From NCBI GenBank assembly GCA_009829735.1, contig CM020620.1, forward strand, positions 17,504,354 through 17,568,353: a stretch of 64,000 nt of DNA. The letters run 5' to 3'. The notes under the pieces are model-generated. The model was not told the origin of the DNA and searched no databases. It saw only the letters and a list, made by a program, of their open reading frames with translations. A program made the translations under genes and the position numbers. The stretch is from Pyropia yezoensis. Its lineage: Eukaryota > Rhodophyta > Bangiophyceae > Bangiales > Bangiaceae. This document shows, in pieces, positions 1-11,539 of the stretch (the first letter of the stretch is position 1; each line of letters opens with the position of its first letter).

Positions 1-465
1 GCACACGCGTGCACACGCGCTCTACACGGGCGCGTTGCACTGTGTCTAGAATGGGGGGCAGGGGCGGGTTGTGGTTGGATGAGAGCGGCTCGACTGCCTT
101 GTCGCTAGTTGGGTGGGAACTGCACCCAGCAATGAGGGCTTGGTTCGTTGTGCGCTGGACCAATCAATATATTGTGGTAATTAGTGTCATGCCTGATCGC
201 TTCGCGATCGCCAGGGTTTTCGACACACAAGTGTTCGAAAACGGCGTCCTCTGTCGCACCCGACGATCATCGACGTGCGTACAAATGGGGAGGTGGTGGG
301 TCCTGTGTGACATTTGCCATTGCCCCCCCGAGTAGTGTTTCTCCAGGCCGACCGTGTCATCAAACTGCTACTGTACTACATATGCTAGCCAGCGAAGAAG
401 GACAAGGCAGCCGTCTTCCCGGGCCCCTGACGTGCCCTCCCATGGCCACCCCCACCAGCGTTCAT

Positions 466-1035
466 TCAATCCACCATCGATGTTTCCCTGGGGACCGGGA
501 ACGCAGCCCGACGCAAATGAAGAAGAGCTGTCGAGAAGCGATGTCCCTCGCCCCTCCAAGTCCGCCTACATCCCTTGACGCCCCCTCTCTTGTCATGCAT
601 GACCGTCATACCGCGGTAGTGTCGCACCCGCCCCAAACAGCGACGCGGACGGACCCTTCGCACGGGTGCTGGTTGCACCCGTTCGCCGTGGTCGTCGTGC
701 TCGCCGTACCACCCGGGGGCGCCGTGGTATCCGTACCACCCGTGGCCGCCGTGGTTGCCGTGCCCCCCGTGGCCGCCGTGGTTGCCGTGCCCGCCGCAGC
801 CACCGTGGCCGCCGTGCGTACCGTGGCCGCCATTGTGGTCGACGTGGTGCCCCTTGTGACAGCTCTTGCGCTTGTGGTCACCGCCGCCGCTGCCACCGTG
901 GCCGCCGTAGGCAGTGTACCCGCTGAAGGGGCGGACAGTGGCCGCGCGGCCCGCGGCATCGGCGGTATCCACCACGGCCGTGGCCGTGGCGGTGGCCTCC
1001 ATGGCAGCAGCGGCGGTTGTGCCAACGGGCTTCAT
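466..1035 (-). CDS. candidate Gly/His-rich repeat protein
   Basis: This is a 189-codon reading frame starting at an ATG (M-K-P-V-G). After an Ala/Thr-rich N-terminus it runs into a stretch of GGHG, GGHGNHGG and GGHGWYGYHG repeats (about residues 60-120), followed by a basic tail rich in Arg. The repeats come from an imperfect DNA repeat of about 24 bp (roughly 690-840). The opposite strand in the same stretch gives only Val/Ala runs, which looks like a shadow. Gly/His-rich proteins are known as wall or metal-binding proteins in many lineages, but no specific family is recognised and no signal peptide is evident. It could also be a low-complexity stretch that is open by chance, so confidence is low. 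Confidence 0.35.
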   Translation of the reverse strand: MKPVGTTAAAAMEATATATAVVDTADAAGRAATVRPFSGYTAYGGHGGSGGGDHKRKSCHKGHHVDHNGGHGTHGGHGGCGGHGNHGGHGGHGNHGGHGWYGYHGAPGWYGEHDDHGERVQPAPVRRVRPRRCLGRVRHYRGMTVMHDKRGGVKGCRRTWRGEGHRFSTALLHLRRAAFPVPRETSMVD

Positions 1036-2944
1036 CTTGAAGCGGGTCCCTCCCTCCCTCCCTCCCTCCCTCCCTATACGTGCCCCTCCTCCTCCCCGCC
1101 CTCTCCTTCCACCCTGCTCTTGTACCCCCGTCATCCTTGCCCCTCTCCCACCCCCCCCCCCCCCCCCCCCTCGCTTCATCCTCCGCGGTCACGCCTGACC
1201 AGCCACCGCGGCGATGCGGCCGCCGCTTCCCCCCCCCCGCCTCCTCGACCCCCTTGCCGCGTGACGGCGGCGGTGACTGACGCGTCCGCCCCCCTCTGCA
1301 CTACCACCGCGCACCCGACGGCGGTGACGGCGCTGGGCGGGGGCACACCCTGCTCCGCTACACCCTCTCCCATCTCCGGCGCGCTGGTGGCGATTGCCTC
1401 TTCCGAGCGCCGCGGCGGTGGTAGTGGTGGTGGCGGTGGTGGTGGCGGCGGTAATGGCGGCGGCGTCGGCGGCGGACCGGACGCCCAGTCGCTCTCTGGA
1501 GGGTCCCCCCTTCGTTGGAACCTCCGGGCCGGCGTGCAATGTGGCGCGTTTGGACGGGCAGCGGTGCACCGTCAGCGCCAGCACGTCGCTCCCGCACGGG
1601 CGTCCGAGCACGGCACAGACGCGGCCACGCCTGCTTCTGGTCCCCACCGATAGCGGGCAGGAATTGACCGACGCCCGCCGTCGCTCGCCCCCGCCCACGC
1701 AGGGCGGCCCGCCGCCCCAGCATTAACGCCGCCCCAGCATCAACGCCGCCCCACCCCTCCCCCCACGTCGTGGCCATCGACGCCGAGACAGCCGGCCGCC
1801 GAAAGAAGTCAACACCACCCAGGCGCCAAGACCACCTACCCCTCGACGCACCTCCGCGTCGGCAGCCGCCTCGGCGTGTGTGCCGCGCCCGCATAAACTC
1901 CGCTGCCTCGACGTGGTGGCGATAGGGGAAGGACTCCCTTCCTGCGTTCTCCGCTTGAAGGGTTGCCAATGAACAGCCGCACGCCCCCCCACCCCTGCCG
2001 TTCATGCGTTCAGGAGGATCGGGCACAGCGCAGCCACGCCCGCACCCGTGCGGATGACGACATTGGCTCACACCCCCTGACAGCGCCCGCCGCAGCGGCG
2101 GCGCTCGTCGGACGAGGGACACGGTCCGACACCACCGAGCAGCTATCGGTGGTTGTCCCAACATGTGAGATGTATGTGGTCGCCTTCATCGGCTCTGGGT
2201 GACTCGTTCGCGTGGCATGCCGTCAGACCCCCAGGGGGAAGAAGGGGCGGGTGGAAAGGGGGAGGCGTAGGTGCCGTCGTGGTGCCGCGGCGGTACCCCC
2301 AAACTCAGCGAGTGTCCACTGGTAGGCGGGGGCCAGCCGAGAGGCGCCGGGAGGTTGAGCGGCAGCGGCGGCAGGGGCGGCAGCGGCGGTGGCAGCGTCG
2401 ACGGGAGCGACAGGACGGCGGCGGCCAGGGCGGTGGCACTGGCGGCGGCGACGGGGCGGCAGTGGCGACGGCACGGCAGCAGCGGCGGCGCGCGCAGCAG
2501 CCAGCGTTGGCGGTCGCTGGTCGCCGCGTCGTGGTATGTATGTATGTGTGTATGTACAGTACAGACAACACCTTCCGTGCCCTGCCCCACCCCCCCCCCC
2601 CCCCCCCCCCCCGCCAGGCACAACAGCGGAAGCGGAGCACCGGGGACGCGGGGGGAGCGCCGTCGTCACAGAGAGGGGGAGTGTGGGGATGTGGGGGGTC
2701 ACGCAGTGTGGACGGGCGGGGAGCGGACAGGTGGAAAGGGGCAGCGGTGTAGGTCACGTGCCACGCGACACGCTGGTTGACCTTTGGCCGAGAGCCGGAG
2801 CGCAGTGGTCTGACTCTTGATCTTGGCGGCCGCCCCACGTGTCGTCTTTGGCCACCGCCCGCTGCTCGACAGTTTCCAGTGAAGCGGACCTTGACCTTGC
2901 CGTGGCCTGATCGCTGCGGCCGCCACCGCCACCCCCCCCCCCCA
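1036..2944. other. low-complexity GC-rich stretch, no gene recognised
   Basis: The stretch holds C runs near 1149-1170 and 2589-2612 and CGG/CGC-rich DNA open in several frames. A 110-codon plus-strand frame (1394-1726) has more balanced composition in its second half, but it matches nothing known to me and has no supporting structure. Confidence 0.5.
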
Positions 2945-3125
2945 GTTGTCGTCGTTGCTTCCGTCGCCGTCGTTGCTCCCGTCGCTGTCGTTGCTCCCGT
3001 CGCTGTCGTTGCTCCCGTCGCCGTCGTTGCTCCCGTCGCCGTCGTTGCTCCCGTCGCCGTCGTTGCTCCCGTCGCCGTCGTTGCTCCCGTCGCCGTCGTT
3101 GCTCCCGTCGCCGTCGTCGTCGCTG
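2945..3125. repeat. 18-bp tandem minisatellite, about 10 units
   Basis: The unit CGTCGTTGCTCCCGTCGC repeats head to tail with CGC/CGCT variants. Because 18 is a multiple of three it stays open in all frames (Ser-Asn-Asp-Gly-Asp-Gly on the minus strand, Val-Ala-Val-Val-Ala-Pro on plus). It lies about 190 bp upstream of the F-box gene start, so it is probably non-coding. Confidence 0.85.
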
Positions 3126-3314
3126 CCGGTGTGACCGACTAGGGTGGGCGGTGGGCGGCGCGGCCGCGACGTTGTCAGCGGGCGTTGCGCGCGTCTGACT
3201 TCCAGGCTGCGGAGGGGGCCCGGCCGCGGGTTTCCCGTACGTGCTGGAGGGTGGGCCCCAATCCCCTTCAGGGGGGTGGTTGCCGGCTGTGGCGGCCGCG
3301 TGCGCGTGCGGACC

Positions 3315-3674
3315 ATGGGGGAGGCCGATGCGGTGGTGCAGGCCGACTTGGCAGGCCGGGGCGCCCCCCCCGGTGGGGAGGGGGAACAGTCGGCGGGGGA
3401 CGTAGCGGCGGCAGCTGCGGGCCCCCCCCGAGAGGCGGGCCTGCTGGACCTCCCCGACGACCTACTACGGCTTGTGGCTGGGAGGGTGTCCCCGTACGTG
3501 AGCGACCAGCAGGTGCTGGTGGACGTGTCTGCCGCCACCCACCTGCCGCTGCTGCTGACGTGCCGCAAGCTGGCGACGATTGGCTACAGCGCCGTCACCG
3601 AAGTGCGCATCACGGGGTCGGATTGGGTGGACCCAACGGACCCCATGTCAGACGACGAGTCAGTCGAGGAGGCG

Positions 3675-3705
<31 letters not shown>

Positions 3706-5147
3706 CGGCGGGTGGGCCGCCGCCCCCCCCCACGATCGCGTCCCTGTTGGCGTCCCCGCCGGGGCAGCACATGCGGCGGCGCCTCTTTTCGGTTCTCTCC
3801 TTTCTCCGCCGCGTCGCCCCGTCGCCCGTGCGGCGGCTGGTGGTGTGTGACGTGGCTATCAACGAAGGCGCGTACGACGTGTTTTGGGCCATGTTGCGCG
3901 GCGCGACGGCGCACCTCCCCATCCGTGACGTCAGGGCTGGCGGCAGTGCCGTCGCGGCGGTGGCCGCCGCGGACGTCAGCGCGGTGCCGCTGACATGCCT
4001 TCATCTCGAGCGCCTCGACGCGCGGAACGAGGACCACGCGGCGGGGGTAGTGGCAGCGCTCGCGGCGCACGGGCCGGGCCTGAAGGAGCTGCGCCTGGAT
4101 GCTTACATTTATGGTCCATCGGGCGAAGAGGACGCCGATTACACTACAGGCTTTGCCTCGAAGGTCCTCCGGGACTTGCCTGCCATGCCCGTCCTCCGGG
4201 TGCTGATCCTGTGCACTTCCCTGTGTGGAGAGGCGGCGCGGCGGCTGGCTGCCGCGTGCCCCGCGGTCGAGACGCTCGTCCTCGAGGAGGACTGTGGGTG
4301 GCTGCCGGCCAACTCTGGGGTGTGCTGGTCGCTGCCAGGGGCGTTTCCCAACCTCCGGTCACTGACGTGGGAGTCGAGCTGGGACAACCCAGACGCAGGC
4401 ACCCAGACGGACCTGCTACTGACGCTGCGGGGGCGATCCCTCGAGCGGCTTAACTTTGCGCCCTACCTCAATGTGTACGGCTCGGACGACTGGGTGCTGG
4501 GTCCGCCGCTGGTGGCTGCCCTCACCAGCGCCGCCGCGCTGCCGGCGATCCTCGAGCTGAGTGGCACAGGCGTGTGGACGGGCGAGCTCCTCCGTCAACT
4601 CCTGGACACGGGCGCCGCCGACACGTCGACGCTGCGAGACCTGTCGCTGGAAGTCGTCGATCTGTTGGCCGAGACGGTGGCTCCCCTCGGCCGCCTCCCG
4701 CGACTCTCCCGCCTCTCCCTGACAGCGGGCCCGACCGTGTCTGGGGGCGTGTCGGTCCCCGCCGCGCCGTGCCTTGCCGACCTCTCTGTGTCGCCCGTTG
4801 TTGACACGAATGAAATGGAGGGCTTTCTTACTAGCGCGGGCGGAGCCGCCGCGGTGGGAGCCCCGCCGGGCCCAAACACACGGGAGGAGCTGGCGGCCGC
4901 GCTGCTGCACGCCGCGGCCGCGTCGCCCTCCCGCGCGACGCTTGCCACCCTCAAAGTCCACAGCCGCAAGCCGCCGACGCGGGCGGTCGACGCTGCGGCT
5001 GTTGCGGTGGCCCCGCGGCTGCCGGCGCTGCGCCACCTGTCCGTCGGGGGGGCGGCGTGGAGTTTTGCGAGTGGCCGCGTGGTGGCCCACGTCGAGCCGG
5101 ACCCGGACCCGCCGGTCCGCGCTCGCAACGTGCTTCCTCCCTGTTGA
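3315..5147 (+). CDS. F-box-like protein with leucine-rich region
   Basis: A 610-residue single-exon frame. The ATG at 3315 is chosen because it is the first Met before the conserved part; the upstream open frame is Arg/Gly low complexity. Residues about 43-95 resemble an F-box: a LPDDLLRLVAGRV helix, a hydrophobic stretch, then LLLTCRKLATIGYSAV. F-box proteins bind Skp1 in SCF ubiquitin ligases and present substrates through their C-terminal part. Here the rest (about 230-570) has irregular leucine-rich spacing such as LKELRLDAY, VETLVLEEDC, LERLNFAPYL and LRDLSLEVVDL, as in LRR-type F-box proteins. An acidic Asp/Ala run lies at about 125-135. The substrate cannot be inferred. The F-box is divergent; the LRR assignment is firmer than the F-box one. 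Confidence 0.75.
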
Positions 5148-7211
5148 TTGCCCTTTTCTCCCCGCCTGGGCCTGGCGGCGGCCGGCCTTCGGCCCCAACT
5201 CGCGGTGGAGGCGTACACCGAATGGCGTGACTGCCTACCGCCGCACGCTTCCCGCTTCCTCCTTCCCTCCTGGTGAGGTGGCGTCTGGTGCGGGGGCAGC
5301 GTCTCGCTGACATGCGCAGTTTGTCGCTGTGTTCCGAGCGTGGCAACCGCACCAGAGGTGTCATGGTGGGGCGTACGCAGGGGGGGGGGGGGGGGGCATT
5401 TTGACGGGAGGAACCACCATCCTGTATCCGTTCAAGCTGGCCGATGTTGTCCGCTCCCTCATTTACCACTGGCACGTCATCAGTACTGTGCAGGGTCTGT
5501 GCTGCGCCTGCTACACAGCTTGTTCTTTGGGGAGCGGACTGCCCCTGCTGAAGGGGGCCTGAACTGCTCCTGCCAGAGGCGCTCGTGTGTGGACCAGTCA
5601 AACGGTTGGGCCTGACTGGGGGAGTCTGTGCCCCGCGCTGACGCTGGTGGGTTTGGTTGTGGCTTGTGCGTGTTTGCTCCGTTCCCGCGAGTAGCAGCGT
5701 GGAGACGGTGGTGCACAAGCACCTCACGTGCACGGTGTGGGACGGTGGGGGTCTGGATACTGTACGTTGTGATTGACAGGATGGGGGCGGCCGAAGGGGG
5801 GGGCGGGTGTGCTGGTCGCTGCGGTGCGACTGGCTGGCGGGAGGCGGTCCTCTTGTTATTGTGCCGTTCCTTTTTTTTTTCGGTCAGAAATGTGCCTGCC
5901 GCTGGCGTTGCGTCATCCGTTGGTTGCTGGTCATCCCATGTCATGCTAACCGCCGCCTTCTTATTCTGCTCCCTATTGATGCTCTTTGTGTTGTGTTTTT
6001 CCTGCTGGGGATGCTCTCCCACGCAAAGGGTGGGTGCGCCGCGACGGCGACCCGACAGCTCTTGTTGCCGGCACCCCCCGCCCACACCACCAGCACTCAT
6101 GCGGGACCACGGCCGACGACGGCCCTACCCCCTGACGACGACGGCGACCCAGGCGGCGGCGGCGCAGACCCCCCGCCCGCACCTCCCCCTCCCTCCACCG
6201 CACGCGCGCGCGCGCGTCCCCGCACCGCGTCCGCCATGGACCGACGTGGCGCCCCCCCCCCAGCCAGTGGGGACGCGCTCGCCGCGAGCGTATGTACCCG
6301 CGTATCGCACGGCGGGCGCGGCTCGCGGCGCCATTGACGAGCCCCCAACAGAGGCACCCCCCGTCGGGTGGCTGCAGCGGTCGCCGCGCGGGGTGTGGGT
6401 GGGGTGCGTGCCGGGCCCACCCGCGGAGGTGGGGGGGGGGTGGGCGACGCGGCGCGGCAGTCGCGCAAAGTGGGGAGGCTTTCGCGGTCATTGGCGTCGG
6501 GCGTATACGTGGGCAGACCCCCCCCTGGCAAGCATCATCGCACCAGTCGGCGGCGGTCGGCCGTTGGTGGATGGGTGGGCGGGGGGGGGGAAGGGGGGGG
6601 GGAGGGGGTGCGCCCGTGAGCCCAGCGTGCAGTACATGTCCCATGGGATGGCGCGCTACGGCCCCGCCCGAGGGGGGGAGAGTGGGAAGCCCGGCTGGCC
6701 GGTAAGAGGCTTACGAGGGGGGTATGCACCGCAAAGAGAAGGGGGGGGGGGAGGCGAGCCACCCAGAATGGCAGGCGGGCGGCAGGCAACGGGTGACGGG
6801 CAGACGGGGTCGGTGTTGGGAAGCGGGCCCCCCGACGTCACCACGACGGAGTAATGAAGAGCAGAGCAGCTGAATGGAGCAGGGGTAGCAACCGAGAAAG
6901 AGGGGTAGTGGAGGCTACGGATGTCCGCCCCATTCCGCAGAGGCTGCTTCAGGCACACTCTTAAAGGGTTCGAGAGAGGAAGGGACGCACGCGGGGCGCG
7001 CTGATGGGGGGGCAGCTATCTTGTCTTGGAGCAACAACACTGGACAGGAACACGGGAGAGAGGCGCATCCCTACGCAAACCAAAGAAACAAACGGAGGCA
7101 AGCACCGCAGGGAATGAGGAAGAGGGATGGGGGGGGGGTTCAGGGGCGGAGAGTGCGCGCCTTGGGGTGTCCTGCCCGGCGGGCCCCCCAGGCGCACCCC
7201 CCGTGCCAGCG
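5148..7211. other. gap without a recognised gene
   Basis: The stretch contains G runs (5379-5396, 6586-6600 and others) and a short hydrophobic plus-strand frame near 5940-6010 that lacks a convincing start or family. Frames on both strands are long only because of base composition. The C-terminal end of the next minus-strand gene begins at 7212. Confidence 0.5.
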
Positions 7212-9944
7212 TCATGGCGCCCCTCGCGGGCGGCGCGGCCGCCTGGACAACCGTGGCCAGCCAGCCCGTGGTACCGCCGGCGGCCCGCCGCCCGCGGCGG
7301 CGGCCAGCGGCGGGGACCCGCCCCCCCCCCCTCGCGCCGCCGCCGCCGAGGATGCGGCCGATGACGCCCCGTCGTCAAGGTCGCCACCCACCGCGTCGCA
7401 GACGGGCCATGAGACCATGGCTGGCGGCGACAGCAGCGCGCACCGTCCTTCCGCATCGCCGCTGCCGCTGGCCATGAACGGTGGCGCCGCGACGCCGCCG
7501 CTGTCTCCCCTGTCCCCCTTGACAAGCCCCGCTGCCCCGCCCACCGACGCGCCACGCCCCCACCCCCGACCGTCGAGCACCAGCGTCCGCAACGCCCACA
7601 CCGACACGACGGCCCACAGCGCAAGCGCCAGCAGCACCGCCCGCAGGAGCAGCGGAGGGGACAGGTGGAGGAGCCCACCACCGCCCCAGGCGGCGCCAAA
7701 GCCGGGGCCCCCCGCCGTAACGCCCAGCCCACCTGGCGCGGGCGCGTACGCGACGCGCCGCAGGGCGGCGGGCATCTCGGCGGCGGCAGGGGAGTCATCC
7801 CACATGGCCGCCAGCTGCGCCCGGTTCTCAATCGTCGACACTGTCGCGACGGTGGGCGCCCACTGCACCCGCCGCCGGGCGGAACGCAACAGGGGTGGGG
7901 GGGGGGGAGCGCTGGTCGGTGGGGACGAGCCCTCTGCAGAGGAGGGTGCACCGACCGCCCCGTCTGGTACAAGCGCCCCGGACGCCGGTGCAAACGCAGA
8001 GGTAGGAGGGAGGGGGTGCGGCGGCGACGCCACCACCGGAGGGGGCAGCATCGCCAAAGGCGGCGCCGACGCAAAGTCAGTGACAGGGGAGATGAAAGGT
8101 GTCGGGGGGGGACAGTGGGAACCGCCAGTGGCGCCGCTGTGGCCGTCGGGAGAGCCTTCGCTGCTGACATTAAGGGAGCCATTGCTGTCGGGAGAGCTGT
8201 TGCCGCTACTGTCGAGGGAGCCGTCGCGGCTGCTGTCGGGGGAGCCAGCCGCAACGTCTTCCTCCACCCCGTCACAGGTGGACGCCCGGGACGCGACTAA
8301 TGGGGATGGCCCTCCTGTTGACGTTGCTGCTGTTGCTGGTGGCATCGCTGCCGCTTCTGCCACGCCAACCAAATGGTACTCCGCGTCGCCGGCAGACACC
8401 GCGACCTCTACCCGCAGTTCGTCTCCCGCGAGCGACACGGCGTCGTCCGTGACAGCGGTGGGGTCGACGGCGGTCACCCCTGCAGCCACCGAGGCTACTC
8501 CTACCGACAGGTTGGTGGAGGGCCTGCCGTTGGGGCGATGGCGGTCTCCTGCCCCAGCTCCCAGCGGAGGCCGCCCCCCACGCGCCCCGCTGACGGTGGC
8601 CGTCGACGCTGCCGCCGCCGCCGATGCCCGCCGCAGCTGTTGGTGGGTGGCCCGACGGGCCGCGGCGCCCGCCACCGCACCTGCGCCCGCTCGGTAAGAG
8701 CGCGGGGGGGTGGGCGGCGGGATGCCGCACGCCGCCACCCCGGCAGGCAAGGGAGCAATCTCGTCCTCCTCGCCCCCACCGCCGGCCGGAGACAAACTGC
8801 CAGCGGTCGCTGTGGCAGCCGCATAGGGGCCGGCCGCAACGATCAATGCATCCGCGCCGCCGTCCCTACTGTCGACACCGTCGCCGCCGTCGCCACCGTC
8901 GCTGCTGTCGCCACCGTCGCTGCCACCGTCATCGTCGCCGCCACCGTCACCGACGCCGCCACCGTCACCGTCGCTACCGCCGGTGCCGTCGCAGCCGTCG
9001 CCAGCTGCAGCAGGGGTAGTCCCGTCAACGTCCGCAGCGGCGGCCGCACCACAAATCATGCCATCCCCCTCAGACGCAGGTGTTGTACCCGTGTCCGCAG
9101 CGGCGGCGTCCGCAGCGACAGCAACAGAGCCTACAGCACCGCCCGCGGGATTGTCATGGAACCCCATCACGCCGCCCGCCCACGCACGCCCGTCGGGCTG
9201 CGCGACACTCTCCACCGATGCCCCACCCACGGTGGTGGCGCCCGCGTCGGAGGCGGCCATGGAGGGAGTAGCGGCGTCCGTCGCCGCGTACGCAGCAGCG
9301 TCGTCACCCGCCCCTGTTGCACCCGCCGCGTCCGCGTCCACGGCTGCCGTATCCGCGTCGCCCCCGTCCGAGTCGCCACCCGTCCACCCACCCGCCGTGG
9401 CGGTCGCGACTGGGGCGGTCTTGTGCGGCGGGGACCCCCCCGCCGCCGCCCCGGGAGCGGGGACCGCCCCGCCACCGCTGGCGCCGTCCGTCACAGCATC
9501 CGCACCCACGCCGTTAAAGCGCGGCGGAGGGGGTATTCTGTCCACCCCCCCCGCAAGCGTCGAGCCGTCGCCGCTGCCATCAGGTGCCGCGTCGGCCCAC
9601 GGTCGCTGCCCGCCCGATGCCGCCGTCAAAGTGCTAGCCCCATCCAGCGGCGGCGGCAGCGGCGACGGCGGCAGCGGCGGCGGCGACGGCGGTGCCAACG
9701 CGGTTGGCGTCACCGCGCACCCATCCACCAACCCGTCCAACACCGCTGCGGGCGGGGGCTCCTTCCTGCCCCCGTCATCGTCGTCGTCGCCGCCGCCGCC
9801 ACCACCACCCCCCATGCCATCCCCCCCCCCTCGCCTGCCCTTGTGCGCCACGTCCGCGGCAGCGGCGGCGACTGCCGTGGCCTCGGGCGCCACGGCGCCA
9901 GTGTCATCCTCCCCCCCCGCCGTCACCCCGCAGCGACCGGCCAT
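7212..9944 (-). CDS. low-complexity protein with one C-terminal membrane segment
   Basis: A 910-codon uninterrupted frame from the ATG at 9944. Most of it is Gly/Ala/Asp/Pro low complexity, with an acidic GDGGG-type region near the middle. Two parts look selected. One is a basic-aromatic motif (RRRVQWAPTVATVSTIEN, about residues 685-702). The other is a hydrophobic helix of about 25 residues (LLLRAVLLALALWAVVSVWA, about 765-790), followed by about 120 residues ending in a basic RRPRRPRGAP tail. This suggests a single-pass membrane protein with a large disordered N-terminal side. The function is unknown. The opposite strand is also open for long stretches but lacks such motifs. No introns are evident. 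Confidence 0.55.
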   Translation of the reverse strand: MAGRCGVTAGGEDDTGAVAPEATAVAAAAADVAHKGRRGGGDGMGGGGGGGGDDDDDGGRKEPPPAAVLDGLVDGCAVTPTALAPPSPPPLPPSPLPPPLDGASTLTAASGGQRPWADAAPDGSGDGSTLAGGVDRIPPPPRFNGVGADAVTDGASGGGAVPAPGAAAGGSPPHKTAPVATATAGGWTGGDSDGGDADTAAVDADAAGATGAGDDAAAYAATDAATPSMAASDAGATTVGGASVESVAQPDGRAWAGGVMGFHDNPAGGAVGSVAVAADAAAADTGTTPASEGDGMICGAAAAADVDGTTPAAAGDGCDGTGGSDGDGGGVGDGGGDDDGGSDGGDSSDGGDGGDGVDSRDGGADALIVAAGPYAAATATAGSLSPAGGGGEEDEIAPLPAGVAACGIPPPTPPRSYRAGAGAVAGAAARRATHQQLRRASAAAAASTATVSGARGGRPPLGAGAGDRHRPNGRPSTNLSVGVASVAAGVTAVDPTAVTDDAVSLAGDELRVEVAVSAGDAEYHLVGVAEAAAMPPATAATSTGGPSPLVASRASTCDGVEEDVAAGSPDSSRDGSLDSSGNSSPDSNGSLNVSSEGSPDGHSGATGGSHCPPPTPFISPVTDFASAPPLAMLPPPVVASPPHPLPPTSAFAPASGALVPDGAVGAPSSAEGSSPPTSAPPPPPLLRSARRRVQWAPTVATVSTIENRAQLAAMWDDSPAAAEMPAALRRVAYAPAPGGLGVTAGGPGFGAAWGGGGLLHLSPPLLLRAVLLALALWAVVSVWALRTLVLDGRGWGRGASVGGAAGLVKGDRGDSGGVAAPPFMASGSGDAEGRCALLSPPAMVSWPVCDAVGGDLDDGASSAASSAAAARGGGGGSPPLAAAAGGGPPAVPRAGWPRLSRRPRRPRGAP

Positions 9945-11539
9945 GGCCCGCCCGTGGCGCCCGCCGCGGTCGGCAGCAGGGCGGGGCAGGCGGGCGACGG
10001 CGGCGCCCGGCGGCACCGCCCCCCAGCCACCGCGACCGCCGTCGTCACCCCACCCGCCCGCCCCTCAAAGGCAGCAGAGCGACCGCAGGGGAGGAAGTGG
10101 GGGGGGCGCAGACCCAAAAAGCAGTAGGGACGGCTGGGGAAGCAGGTGGGAGCTCCACGTTCACCACCCACCACGACGGATCCACGTCAATGGGCCGCGC
10201 CACGGCACGGCCGCTCCCGAGCGACACGAGGAAAAACAGCGAGAAGCGACCACGGAGGGACCAAAAACAGTGGCGGCGATCAACAGGCAGGCAGCCGGTG
10301 GCGGCCAAACACCAGGACGCCTCGACGACGACCGCCGCCGGTGCACCGCCCGCCCCGAGCACCGCCGCCTGCCGTCCCCACGGTCGTCCGGACGAGTCTA
10401 TCCCACCCACCACCCCCCCTCCCCCCCCGCCCCCCCCTCCCCCTCCTGCCGCAACGCGCGGACGCGTGGGGAGGTGCCGGCCGCACCGCCGGGACGGCCC
10501 TACGCCGGCGCGGCGGGACGGCGGCAGGCACACACGGCGGCGCCAGACCCTCCCGCCGCGGACCGGCCGAGGCGCTCCCGCGCGCGCCGCAGAGACGGCA
10601 CACGGCGCGCGCGCGCCGCGCGGGACACACCCACCCCGGCAGTGCGGTGGGTGGTTCGAGACGGGAGGAGGAGGGGTCCAATTGGGGACACTCTCCTTCC
10701 CCCCCCCCATCAACCTCAATTGCGGGCTCGTCAGCCCAGCGCTTTCACCGGCGGCGGCTGGCCAGCGGCAGAGCGGGGTCCACGGCCACGTGGGCGAGTG
10801 TGCTCCCTTGGCCGGCCACACGCCGGCCAATCCACATCCCGCCGACGTGCCGATTGGTGGAGCGGATGACACGCACGCGATCACCCCCCACCGCGGCGGC
10901 CTCGTTGGCGCGCGCGCAAGCCCGCCCCGCCTCGTGGTCCAAAGCGCGCGCGCCAACTTCATCGGGCGTATTTTTATTAGGATAGAATAGATACGCAGTG
11001 GGGTGCCTCACCGGCAGGCAGGACAGGATCGGCCCCCACGGGGTCGTGAGGGCCTCCTTACAGACAGTGCCTCACCCAGGGAGGGCAGCTTTTTGGTGCA
11101 CACGCCGCTACATATTCGCTGTATACCGTCATCAGACTGTGTTTAATCTACGCACAATGCGGGTCTGCTGTGGGCACACGGCCGGATCAACGGTCTTCCA
11201 AGATATTCGCGAGTCAATTGGGCGCGCACACCTGCGCGTGCCGCATAGCGCTCTCTCTGATAGGCCACTGGGCGGGCTGTGGATTGACGCCAGCCGCGAT
11301 CGCCAGACCACACCTGGACCACACGCCCAACGCGCGAGGCGTGCTGACACTCGGAGAACGCCGCGTCGTCCCCATGAATAACTGTCGACCTATTCTCCGG
11401 GTGGCAAAAGGTGGATCCTTCCTCTTTTAAGTCGCCACGGCACTCCGTGCCACCGGGACGACCATGACATCCACCCCTCTCAGAGAGACGCGGCAGAGAG
11501 AGAGAAGGCGCCCGGCGGGAGACAAGCGCGGGAGCGCGC
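9945..11539. other. intergenic DNA, no gene recognised
   Basis: The stretch lies upstream of the 7.2-9.9 kb gene and at the 3' end of the APC4-like gene. It is GC-rich until about 10.9 kb and then more balanced (10.95-11.45 kb). I see no conserved protein motif, RNA gene or element terminus. Confidence 0.5.

Noticed and set aside
10640-10665. tRNA-like B box (GGTTCGAGAC)
   Set aside because: No matching A box, anticodon arm or acceptor stem can be folded around it; similar words at 50655 and 61190 also fail.
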